Shown here: piece by piece, positions 14,319 through 24,930 of the stretch
How the letters are laid out: the number at the start of each line of letters is the position of its first letter
Position numbering within the stretch: position 1 is the stretch's first letter
Origin: Pogostemon cablin
Taxonomy: Eukaryota; Streptophyta; Magnoliopsida; Lamiales; Lamiaceae
Length of the DNA: 64,000 bases
Assembly: GCA_023678885.1 (NCBI GenBank)
Contig: CM042985.1
Coordinates: forward strand, 7,056,985 to 7,120,984
Direction of reading: 5' to 3'
Translations under genes and position numbers: made by a program
The notes under the pieces: generated by a model
What the model was told of the DNA's origin: nothing
The model's input: only the letters and a program-made list of their open reading frames with translations
Databases searched by the model: none

Positions 14319-15667
14319 TTAATGCCCCCAATCTTGGGATGCACTATTTTCTCTTGCTTCAACTTCATTTCTATTAATCTTTATAGAAACTGCAGCCTTT
14401 GTTTGTGGTTCCTCTTCCAAGGGCTCATTGAAGGACATGTATTCAAACTCGAAAGAGTCTTGAATAGAGGGCCATTCGATGTCATTTGATGTCAGGCTTA
14501 ACTCCATGTCGTGAGCTCTTGAAGCCAACTCTTCAAAAGTTTTAGGTCGAATTCCTTGGAGTATGTAGCTAAGATTCCATTGCATCCCTTGAATGCACAT
14601 TTCTATAGCTGAAGTTTTTGATAGTCTTTCTTTGCAATTGAGGCTTAGACTCCTCCATCTATTGATGTAGTCGATGACATATTCTTCATCCCTTGACAAG
14701 TATTTGTTAGCTCCATCATGCTAACAATTCTTCGTGTGCTATAGAAGCAGTTGAGGAATACTTTTTTCATTTGCCCCCAACTATCTATGGAGTTAGCTTC
14801 CAAGTCGATGTACCAATCAAAGGCATTTCCTCTTAAAGATCGGATGAATTGTCTCACCATGTGATCTCCGTTGGTCCCAGCATCATTGCATGTCTCGACG
14901 AAGTACGCCACATGTTGTCTCGGATTGCCTTTGCCGTCATATTGTTGAAACTTGGGAGGTTGGTAGTCAGTTGGCATTCTCAAGTTGTCAATCCTCTTTG
15001 TATATGGCTTGGCGTATGTTGAAGAAGATTTTGAGCTTCCTTCAAACTTGTCTTTTATCGTCTCTAAAACGATGTTCTTCAATTGGTTCACAGGAAGCAT
15101 TTTGTCAGTTGAAATTTGTATTTCTTCTTCAACTGGCTTCTTTTCAAGAGGATGGTGTTTCGCTGAGTCTTCTTTCTCGTGCTCATCCCCAACTTGTTTC
15201 TCATTTGCATGACTTGTCTCCACATTCTCCATTTTCTTCATAAGTATGGAGATTTTTACGTCTTGAGCTTCCATGTGCTTGTTGAGTCCTTCAATGGCTC
15301 TTATCATACTTGCGAGTTGTTCCTCAATGGTCATAGCATTTGTTGTCATCACTGCAGCTGCAGCTGAGGTAGATGGTGAGCTTGGTATTGAGTGAGGAGT
15401 TGAGTAGGTAGAATCATCTTCACTATTCTTGTCTCCGTGCAATGGTTTGTTAAGAGCAATCCCAACCACATGGTTTATCTCTGAGGAGGCTTCAGACATG
15501 CTTCTTGTAACGAGTTCAGCATTTTCAATTTGCAACTCTTGAGGCTTTGATGCAGTTTGCCTTCCTATCACAATCTTTAGCGGAGTCATAACTTGCATCT
15601 TCGCAGCTTGTAGCTCTAAAGGCTTTGAGGTAGATGACCTTTTTATCGCGATCCTAAGAGGAGTCAT
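14319..15667 (-). pseudogene. gag of retrotransposon 1, frameshifted
   Basis: Gag-like polyprotein of a Ty3/gypsy-type retroelement. The first 340 codons (15667-14645) open with a duplicated MTPL(R/K)..I.R...SKP.ELQ motif, then an acidic/low-complexity part, then a Retrotrans_gag core (YQPPKFQQYDGKGNPRQHV...FDWYIDLEANSIDSWGQM). Near 14693 one base is missing relative to retrotransposon 2 and the frame breaks. The reading continues in another frame to 14319 (RDEEYVIDYINRWRSLSLNC...SRAHDMELSL). No zinc knuckle or protease motif is visible. The product would be a capsid-like protein; here it is probably not made in full. Confidence 0.88.
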
Positions 15668-15715
15668 ACTTTGTATCTTCGAGCTTGTTGAGAGAAGAGA
15701 TGAGAGGTAGAGACT

Positions 15716-15733
15716 GTCCCACTGGGCGTGCCA
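15716..15733 (-). other. Primer binding site candidate of retrotransposon 1
   Basis: Five bases inside the 5' LTR the minus strand reads TGGCACGCCCAGTGGGAC, beginning with the TGG expected for pairing with a tRNA CCA end. Retrotransposon 2 has the same 18 bases at 22652-22669. The matching tRNA was not identified. Confidence 0.6.
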
Positions 15734-15738
15734 AAATT

Positions 15739-16552
15739 TGTAACAACAAATTTTTGTATTTATAATAAAATAAAAACAAGAGAATTACAATAATAATCTA
15801 AAAGGATTGAACTTGAAAATTTAGGAAACAATCTCTATCAATCCTCTGATTCTTCTCTCGAACCGATTTGGACTTTGACTTTGACTTGTCTTGTTGACTT
15901 GACCGCGTTGACTGTGTGTGTTGAGTCGAATCTTCAGTTGAAGCTTGTCCGAACTCAAATTTGGGACCTTATAACGTTAATCCAGAAGCGTCGAGCCTTT
16001 GTTTGGATTAAACGTACTTGATCCGAAGAACACTCGATCTGGGGGGCTTAGCACCTTAATCCCGGGTCGTATGCTGTTCTTGGCGCGAAGAACACCGAAG
16101 AACTCAGTATACGAAGAATGCTTGATTTAGGGGGCTCCGCACCTTAATCCCGAATCGTTTGTCGTTCTTAACTTGAAGATGCTTGAAGATCTCAAGGGAG
16201 CACTGCTCGTATTCTTAATCTCTTCAGAGCGTTTGTGTCTTCAGGTCTTTGAATGTGTGTCTGGAATGAATGGAGGAGGACTCCTTATATAGGTGAAGTA
16301 TGAGGATGCCCCATAAATAACTCGCAGCCTGATTGGTCAGTTTTGACCTAATTATGCGGGCTTGGGCCTTCACTTTCTTAGGTTTTAAGTCAGACTTATT
16401 TGACTGGATCTTACCCAATTATAAATTAGTTACTAATTTATTTTAGGAATTTATTTATTTAAATTCCTTAATAAATAAATAATTAATTGATAATTATTGC
16501 ATTAATTTGCCACATATTTTCCTTAATGGGCAATAAAATTCAAGTGCCTACA
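15739..16552 (-). repeat. 5' LTR of retrotransposon 1
   Basis: TG...CA ended and paired with 12559-13366. It has an extra GACTTT-type 6-bp repeat. The minus-strand TATA-like box lies near 16288-16297. Confidence 0.95.
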
Positions 16553-16675
16553 GATACTCATACCCATCCCAAACTCGTTTATCAATACCCGTAAATTACA
16601 CATACCCATTTAATATTAATTTATTTTAGAAAAATATTTATATTTAAAATAAATACGATTAAATAAAAATTATAA

Positions 16676-18005
16676 TTAGTAATATATATTTATAACATAT
16701 TTATATTTTTTTAGTGTTTAAATTAATGTATTAATTAATTTATATACATATATTTTTTTGTGTTAAAATTAATATTTTAATAAAAATTATATTATTATTA
16801 ATTAATTATGAATTAAATATAATATGAACTTTATTATTTTTAATATGATCAAATAAAATTTATAACTATTAATTAATTATATAATTATTTCATAACATAT
16901 TATATAATATAAATAAAATATTTTGTATAATTTTAATATTTGTGGATACCTGATTCAAATTCTAATGATATTTTTTTTAACTACCCATGAAAATTATAAT
17001 TATTAATATATATTTATAATGTATTTATATGTTTATGACTAAAAACCGATGTCTATCGGCGCCTACTTTTAATATTAGTGGCTTCAATATACACTGGCTG
17101 GTGAAATAGACATCAATCAGCATGTTTATCGTAGTGCATATTGCATACAAAAATATTATAATTTTTTATTTTAATTTCAAATTCTAATGATATTTTTTTG
17201 AACTACTCGTACTCGTTTTTTTAGGGTGTTTATTAATTATGTAAGATACTTTCTTATTTCGTAATACTCATACCCGTGTATAAATAAATATCATTTAAAA
17301 ATTAATATTTTAAAAATTCATTACAATACTTGTATTCATCCCAAAGTCTTTTAGTGGACGATGAGTTCTGGCCTCTCTCGAATTAGTCGGTCTATGGTTC
17401 AGATATCGGTACATTAAAAAATACTCGTAAATTACTCATACCCATTTAATACTATTTTTAAAGTATTTTTTATTGATTAAAATTAATATTTTAAATGAAC
17501 TTATGCTATTACTGATTAAATATAAAATAAATATAATATAATTCTATTACCAAAATATGACCTAAATCCTAATCTATAAGTTATTATAATAATAATTGAA
17601 TAATATTATAATAAACCCTAAACTCTAAAATCATATCCCTAAACCCTAAATCAATATAATGTATTTAAATTAATTTATAAGTTATTATAATAATTAAATA
17701 ATATTACCCTAAATCCTAAACCATATAATTAAAAATCAATTCAAATTGTTTAGGAATAATTAACATAATTTGAAAAAATTAATTCAAATTATTTAGAAAT
17801 AATTAACATAATAATTTGAAATAATTAAAATTAGTAGTAGTTATGTATTGCACAGAATCATTTTAAATAAGGTATCATTATTATGACCAAAAAATCAATG
17901 GCCAAAATCTAATATCATAATTGTGATGAATAGATGAGATTGAATAATGTATATATATTTATAATATATTTATATTTTGTTGTGTTTAAATTAATGTATT
18001 AATTA

Positions 18006-18102
<97 letters not shown>

Positions 18103-19312
18103 GTTAAAATTAATATTTTAATAAAGATTATATTATTGTTAATTAATTATTTATTAAATATAATATGAACTTTATTATTTTTAATATGATCAAATAAAAT
18201 TTATAACGATTAATTAATTATATAATTATTTCATAATATATTATATTAATATATATAAAATATTTTGTATAATTTTAATATTTGTGGATACCTGATTCAT
18301 ACACGTACACAATTCAAATTCTAATGATATTTTTTGAACTACCCATGAAAATTATAATTATTAATATATATTTATAATGTAGTTATATGCTTATGACCAA
18401 ACACCGATGTCTATCACTACTTTTAACATTAGTGGCTTCAACATACACTGGCTGGTGAAATAAACATCAATCAGCATGTTTATCGTAGTGCATATTGAAT
18501 ACAAAAATATTATAATTTTTTATTTTAATTTTAAATTCTAATGATATTTTTTTTGAACTACTCGTACTCTTTTTTAGGGTGTTTATTAATTATGTAAGAT
18601 ATTTTTTTATTTCGTAATACGCATACCCGTGTATAAATAAATATCATTTAAAAATTAAAATTTTAAAAATTCATTACAATATTTGTATCTGTCCCAAAGT
18701 ATTTTAGTGGACGATGGGTTCTGGCCTCCCCGGATTAGTCGGTCTATGAATCGGATACCGGTGCTTCAAAAAATACTCGTAAATTACTCATACCCATTTA
18801 ATACTATTTTTATAATATTTTTATTGATAAAAAATAATATTTTAAATGAACTTATACTATTATTGATTTAATATAAAATAAATATAATATAATTATATTA
18901 CAAAAATATGACCTAATCCCTAATTTTATAAGTTATTATAATAATAATTAAATAATATTATAATAAACCTTAAACCCTATAACCATATCCCTAAACCCTA
19001 AATCAATATTATGTATTTAAATTAATTTTATAAGTTATTATAATAATTAAATAATATACCCTAAACCCTAAACTATGTAATTAAAAATTAATTCAAATTG
19101 TTTAGGAATAATTAACATTATAATTTGAAATAATTAAAATTAGCAGTAGTTATGTATTATATTTAATGAAAAAATAATATTAAGCATACATATAAGGAAT
19201 CATTTTAAATAAGACATCATTTTAAATTAAATAAGGTATCATTATTATGACAAAAAATCAATGGCCAAAATCTAATATCATAATTGTGATGAATGGATGA
19301 GATTGAATAATG
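16676..19312. repeat. Tandem duplication of about 1.35 kb (two copies)
   Basis: Copy A is about 16676-17950 and copy B about 17951-19312. Landmarks recur at a constant spacing near 1353 bp: GTGGCTTCAA...ACACTGGCTGGTGAAAT (17079 and 18432), CCCAAAGT...TTTTAGTGGACGATG (17340 and 18693) and ACCCTAAATCAATAT (17643 and 18995). Copy B has gained a 90-bp (AT)n tract. Both are AT-rich and non-coding, with visible divergence, so the duplication is not recent. Confidence 0.8.
18008..18098. repeat. (AT)n microsatellite
   Basis: About 45 AT dinucleotides, present only in the second copy of the tandem duplication. Confidence 0.95.
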
Positions 19313-19387
19313 TGATGAACGGATGAGATTAAAAAATGTTTAGTAATCAAAATTAATGGTATAGATTAAAAATTGATTCAATTTTTT

Positions 19388-19424
<37 letters not shown>

Positions 19425-20367
19425 TGAGAAGAGGATGAGAATTTTTTTTCACTAATTTATCCCTTTTCAATTTCATTCACTACAACAAAAAATGCCTTTA
19501 ACCACATATTTTTTTATGTTATTTTAACATCAATGTCATAATAAGTATTGTATTGCTACATTATATTTTTCGGGGTGTTAATATGTGTTCTATAAAGTCA
19601 CTTAATAAAATGGTGTGTTGATATTTATCCTATTGCCACACTTCAAAAGAAACACTTATCTATTTCTACACTTTTTTTACCACACAAAAAAAGTGTCCTT
19701 ATATGTACTCTTTAGCAGCACTTTTGCTACACATTTTTTCACACACAAAAAAAAAGTGTCTTTATAAGTACTCTTTAGAGACACTTAAGAATACATGTGT
19801 AAATATATATATTGTTACTACACAAGATCAAAGATTACAAATTATTAAATTTTAATTTAATTTTTTTTATTTTTGTTTTCGCTGTTAAAATATTAAAATA
19901 TAAATATTTTATTTTATTAAAAAAATTAAGTTAATTTTTTTTAATTTTTTAAGTAAATAATTATTTTAATTAATTTAATAATTAAGAAAATAAAATTTTA
20001 TATTATTTTAATAATAAAATCTTTTACTTTAAATTAATTATTTTAAAAATAATTAGTTATATATTTCTATGTTATCATTATTATTTATCTTAAAAAAATT
20101 AAATTTTTATACTATAATTTAATTAATAATTTTATTATACCTATTAAATTGATAATATAAAATTAATATTATAAAATTCAATATTAAAACTTAATTATGT
20201 ATTTTATGTATATATATTATTTTTAATAAAATATTATAAGAATTACTTGTAGCTTAATGACTTTCTGCCTTAATATAGTGGAAAGAGCAAGTGTTAAGAG
20301 TAGCCAGCTTCTGTTTCTGTCAAGTTGCACGCATATTCCACATAATTTATGTTGTTTGTGCTACAAT
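19313..20367 (+). mobile_element. Spacer with a CACTA-type terminus at 19478
   Basis: CACTACAACAAAAAATG at 19478 matches the common plant CACTA (En/Spm) end. It is followed by subterminal repeats with the cores CACTTTT...AAAAAGTGTC and TACTCTTTAG up to about 19800. A matching TTGTAGTG end was not found downstream, so this is one end only. The remainder is AT-rich. Confidence 0.45.
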
Positions 20368-21042
20368 TAGGGATGTGCATCGGTCGGTTCGGTTAACCGA
20401 ACCGACCAAATTTCCAAAATAAAAACCGAACTGAAATATTTTAAAAAACCAAAACCAAACCGATTTCAAAATCGATGCAAACCGAACCGATTATTTTGGT
20501 CGGTTATTTCGGTTAACCGAAAACCGAATTTTTATTTTTTAATTTTTTTATAATTAATTTTTTTATATCATTTTATTACATTTTCATTACTTAAAAGAAA
20601 TATCTTTAATATATGTACACTATAATAATAATAATAATAATATTATTATATATATATATATAGGAAATGTATATTTAATTTTATTTTTTTATAATAAAAG
20701 TGTATAAGATCTAAAGAAAACATGTAGAATAAATGAAATTATTTAAGTTTGAAGTAAATTTTGATATTAAAAATTAAATAATACTTTATTTAAGATATAA
20801 AAAAAAGAAAATTAATTGTTGGTAAAATATATATATATATATATATATAATTAATAAAAAGTTCGGTTCGGTTTTCGGTTAACCGAACTTTCAAATTTCA
20901 AAACTGAAAATCGAACCGAACACCGAAGTTTTTTATTTTAAAAACCGTAAACCGAACCGTAAATCAAAAATCGAACCAAATTGTTTAATTCGATTCGGTT
21001 TGATCAGTTTATTCGGTTTTATCCAAAGTTTGCATACCCCTA
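20365..21042. mobile_element. hAT-like non-autonomous element with CGGTTCGGTTAACCGAAC repeats
   Basis: The ends read TAGGGATGTGCA and TGCATACCCCTA. Inside each end are inverted clusters of GGTTCGGTTAACCGAACC-type palindromes, around an AT-rich core of about 350 bp. GTGCTAC lies just outside both ends (20358-20364 and 21043-21049), a likely partial target duplication. No coding sequence. Confidence 0.65.
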
Positions 21043-21549
21043 GTGCTACTTTGAGTTCTATTGCAATAGAGTTTATTTATTTTGACCGTTTAGGCGCTAT
21101 TGACAGTTTAGGCGCTATATATCTAATGATCTTCATCTTATATAATGATATAAAGAAAATATCAACAATTACAATTGAATATAAATCATTACTTTTTAAA
21201 TGCAAAAAAATTAATCTAATTTTAATTTTATTTATTTTGTTTGTCATCTAAATGGACGTAGGGAAAAATATAAATTTATGATTCATCTCTTTTAGTTATA
21301 TAATTGTATTTTATATCTACATAAATACTTTCAAATTTAAATAAATTGTGAAACAAAAAGCTGGAATATGAATAATATAAATATTTTATAAAAAAATTAA
21401 TTTTTTTTAAAGATATAAGAATACACCTTATGCTAAAGGGTACCGTGAATAGTATAAAATATTTGATTAATTTTGTTCGTAAATAAAAGGTACATATACT
21501 TATATTAAATGATATAACCATTTACTACTGAGAGGATAAGTCTGGTGTG
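21043..21549. other. AT-rich spacer, no gene seen
   Basis: Open frames of about 80 codons on both strands have purely AT-driven composition and no recognisable motif; not supported as genes. Confidence 0.45.
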
Positions 21550-21570
21550 AGATTATGTCTCATGTGAGAT

Positions 21571-22646
21571 TGTAAGCACCTGAATTTTATTGCATATTAA
21601 AGGAAAATATGTGGCAAATTAATGCAATAATTATCAATTAATTATATATTTATTAAGAAATTTAAATAAATTAATTCATAAAATAGATTAATAAATAATT
21701 GATAATTAATTTAAAACTCAATAAATTGAAGGGGGTTTAAATTAAATAAGGCAAGTCCAAGACAAATAAGTCTGACTTGAGGCCTAAGCAAGTGGAAGGC
21801 CCAAGCCCATAGGATTAGGTCAAATTTGGACCAATCAGAATGCGAGTTATTTATGGGGCATCCTCTGCCTTCACCTATATAAAGGGTCCTCCTCTATTCA
21901 TTCTACACACTAAAATATCTGAAGACACAGATGCTTCTAAAGAGATCAAGAATACGAGCAGTGCTCCCTTGATATCTTCAATCATCTTCAAGTCAAGAAC
22001 CGTTTCCGATCAGAGATCAAGCTGCCAAGCCCTCCGATCCGTTGTTCTTCCAGTCATCTGCCTACGATCAGAGATCAAGCTGCCAAGCCCTCCGATCCGG
22101 CGTTCTTTCAGCCAACCGCCTCCGATCAGAGATCAAGCTGCCAAGCCCTCCGATCCGGCGTTCTTCCAGCCAACCGCCTCCGATCAGAGATCAAGCTGTC
22201 AAGCCCTCCAATCCGGCGTACCTCCAGCCAGTCACCTCCGATCAGAGATCAAGCTGCCAAGCCCTCCGATCCGGCATTTTTCCAGCCAACTGCTTTCGAT
22301 CAGAGATCAAGCTGCAAAGCCCTCCGATCCGGCATTCTCTCAAGTCAACGTTCAATCCGAATAAAGGTTCGATGCTTCCGGATCAACGTCAAGACTACAC
22401 ATTCGAGCTCGGACAAGCTTCATCCGAAGATCCGGCTCAGCACACAGCACCGTCAACATATTCAGCGCCGTCAACACACATTCCAGTCAACAAGTCAAGC
22501 CAATCCAAATTGGTTCGAGAGAAGAATCAAGGATTGATTGGAGATTGTAACCTGCTTACATACTCTTTCAAATTAAATCCTTTAGAATTGTTTTTGTAAT
22601 TCACTTTTGTGTTTATTCATCCATAAATACAAAATTTGTTGTTACA
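21571..22646 (+). repeat. 5' LTR of retrotransposon 2
   Basis: A TATA-like CTATATAAAG lies at 21875-21884, the probable U3/R promoter. Transcription would start shortly before the minisatellite (about 22008-22345). The first 130 bp are very similar to the LTR start of retrotransposon 1 (minus strand) and to 63594-63722. Confidence 0.95.
22008..22345 (+). repeat. 58-bp minisatellite in 5' LTR, 6 units
   Basis: The core GATCAGAGATCAAGCTGCCA recurs at 22008, 22066, 22124, 22182, 22240 and 22298, a strict 58-bp period. None of the three forward frames contains a stop in the consensus unit. Overlapping frames of 174-185 codons therefore run through it, each cycling through all three peptide versions. 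These are repeat-driven and not taken as genes. Confidence 0.95.
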
Positions 22647-22651
22647 AATTT

Positions 22652-22669
22652 TGGCACGCCCAGTGGGAC
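22652..22669 (+). other. Primer binding site candidate of retrotransposon 2
   Basis: TGGCACGCCCAGTGGGAC, five bases inside the 5' LTR, identical to the site of retrotransposon 1. Starts with TGG as expected for a tRNA primer; the tRNA was not identified. Confidence 0.6.
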
Positions 22670-22717
22670 AGTCTCTACCTCTCATCTCTTTTCTCTACAA
22701 GTTCGAAGATAAAAAGT

Positions 22718-23914
22718 ATGACTCCTCTTAGGGTCGCGATAAAAAGGTCATATATCTCAAAGCCTTTAGAGCTACAAGCTGTGAAGACGCAAGTTATGAC
22801 TCCGCTAAAGATTGTGATACGAAGGACTACTGCATCAAAGCCTCCAGAGTTGCAAACTGAAAAAGTTGAAGTCGTTACAAGAAGTATGTCTGAAGGCTCC
22901 TCAAAGACAAATCGTATGGTGGGGATTACTCTCAATAAGCCATTGCACAGCGACAAAGATGGTGAAGATGACTCTATCTGCTCAACTCCTCGCTCCACGC
23001 CAAGCTCACCACCTGCCTCAACTGAAGCTGTAGTGATGACGACAAGTTCTATGACCATTGAGGATCAACTCGCAAGTATGATGAGAGTCATTGAAGGACT
23101 CAACAAGCACATGGAAGCTCAAGACGTAAAGATCTCTGTACTTATGAAGAAAATGGATAATGCGGAGACAAGCCATGCAAATAAGAAACAAGTTGAGGAT
23201 GAAAATGAGCAGGAAGACTGGACGAAACATCATTCACCTAAAAAGAAACAAGTTGAGGAAAAAGTGGAAGTTTCAGCTGACGGCATGCTTCATATTAACC
23301 AACTAAAGAACATCGTCATAGAGACGATAAAAGACAAGTTTGAAGGAAGCTCAAAATCTTCTTCAACATACGCCAAGCCATATACAAAGAGAATTGATAA
23401 CTTGAGGATGCCAATTGACTACCAACCTCCCAAGTTTCAACAATTTGACGGCAAAGGCAATCCAAGACAACATGTGGCGTACTTCGTCGAGACATACAAT
23501 GATGCCGGGACCTATGGGGATCATATGGTGAGGCAATTCGTCCGATCTCTGAAAGAAAATGCCTTTGATTGGTACATCGATTTGGAAGCTAACTCCATAG
23601 ATAGTTGGGGGCAAATGGAAAAAGAATTCCTCAACAGTTTCTACAGCACACGAAGAACTGTTAGCATGATGGAGCTAACAAATACTTGTCAAAGAGATGA
23701 AGAATATGTCATCGATTACATTAATAGATGGAGGAGCCTAAGTCTCAACTGCAAAGAAAAGCTATCAAAAACTTCAGCTATAGAAATGTGCATTCAAGGG
23801 ATGCAATGGAATCTTAGCTACATACTTCAAGGAATTCAGCCTAAAACTTTTGAAGAGTTGGCTTCAAGAGCTCACGACATGGAGTTAAGCCTGACATCAA
23901 ATGACATCAAATGA
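22718..23914 (+). pseudogene. gag of retrotransposon 2, truncated by a nonsense change
   Basis: The ATG at 22718 (MTPLRVAIKRS) is the likely start because it lies just after the primer site and matches the start in retrotransposon 1; the upstream extension into the LTR is probably unused. The 398-codon frame has a duplicated N-terminal MTPL..I.R...SKP.ELQ motif, a charged middle and the Retrotrans_gag core through SRAHDMELSLTSNDIK. It ends at TGA (23912-23914), where retrotransposon 1 has TGG (Trp). Similarity continues for about 40 more codons, with further stops near 24050. No protease, zinc knuckle or polymerase follows. The capsid-like role is inferred from family. Confidence 0.88.
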
Positions 23915-24084
23915 CCCTCTATTCAAGACTCTTACGAGTTTGAATACATGTCCTTCGATGAGCCCTTGGAAGAGGAACCACAAACAAATGCCGCAGTTTC
24001 TATAAAGATTAATAGAAATGAAGTTGAAGTAAGAGAAAATAGTGCATCCTAAGATTGAGGGCAATAAACTGTTGATAAATCAAG

Positions 24085-24655
24085 ACAAAGCTCCTTGACA
24101 CGAGCTAAAATTGTCTACATTAAGCTCCTTGATACGAGATTAAACTATCTAAAATCTCCCAAGTCAAAGCTCCCTGACACGAGCGAAAACTGTCTGCATT
24201 ATGCTCCTTGATATGAGCTAAAACTATCTATATATGACGCTCCTTGATACGAGCTTAAAGCTTCTTGACACAAGTGAAAACTGTCTACACCATACTCCTT
24301 GATACGAGTTTAAACTATTTAAAATCCTCAAGTTACGCTCCTTGACATGAGCTAAAACTGTCTACACATCAAATCAAATATCCTTGAGAAGAGACTAAAC
24401 TCTTTACACACGCTCCTTGATACGAGCTTAAACTATCTACACACTATGCTCCTTGATACGAGCTTAAACTATCTACACAATACGCTCCTCGGCACGAGCG
24501 AAAACTTTTCATACAATACTTCTCGACATGAGTGAAAAATATTCACACAAGGCTCCCTGACACGAGTATAAACTGTCTATATGTTCAAACTAAAGACTCA
24601 TTGACAAGAGCATAAACTGTCAGCAAGTCCAACGCTCCTCGACGCACGAGCTTAA
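24085..24655 (+). repeat. Array of 16 mini-hairpin units in retrotransposon 2
   Basis: Units of the form GCTC-CTTGATAC-GAGC followed by TTAAACTATCTA-like sequence, 19-45 nt apart. Stem versions include GCTC/GAGC (nine), ACTC/GAGT, GCTT/AAGT, ACTT/GAGT and GCTC/GAGT (pairing kept, some by wobble). A few are mismatched (TATC/GAGA, GCTC/GAGA, ACTC/GAGC). It lies between gag and the 3' purine tract. Confidence 0.85.
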
Positions 24656-24930
24656 ATTGCATGTTACTCCTGGCCCGCATGAATATAAAATGTGTACGAC
24701 AACCCCCATTCAAATCAAATCATGTCCCCTTGAACTACGTTACGACTTGATCCGCTTCAAAGAGGTACGTAGGCAGCTTAGTACTCTGCTAAGTTCAGTC
24801 ATAATTCATTCAATTTATATCAAGTTGGTGAGGCAAGCAATAAAATTCAATCATGTTGATCAAGAATGAATTATCGCAATTTGTTCACTTCAACACAAAG
24901 GCGTCCGTGAACAAAATGCGAGGGGGCATT

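Larger units (their letters stand above)
12559..16552 (-). mobile_element. Complete Gag-only LTR retrotransposon 1 (TR-GAG type), minus sense
   Basis: Two LTRs (12559-13366, 808 bp; 15739-16552, 814 bp) start TG and end CA. They are flanked by a perfect 5-bp target duplication GATAC (12554-12558 and 16553-16557). By eye the LTRs differ by about three substitutions and one 6-bp indel, so insertion is recent. Read on the minus strand the order is 5' LTR, a TGG-starting primer-site candidate, a Gag frame, an array of mini-hairpins, a purine tract (GCGAGGGGGGCATT) and 3' LTR. There is no protease, reverse transcriptase, RNase H or integrase, so it must have moved with enzymes from another element. 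It is a relative of the element at 21571-26080. Confidence 0.95.

Noticed and set aside
14890..15367. Plus-strand frames opposite gag of retrotransposon 1
   Set aside because: Antisense shadows of the minus-strand gag, with no homologous conservation of their own.
21840..22599. Overlapping 174- and 185-codon frames in the 5' LTR (and similar frames in the 3' LTR)
   Set aside because: They arise because the 58-bp unit lacks stops in any forward frame; peptide versions simply rotate through the frames. No family match, and they cross the LTR regulatory region.
22675..23614. Minus-strand frames opposite gag of retrotransposon 2
   Set aside because: Antisense shadows; composition follows the gag codons.
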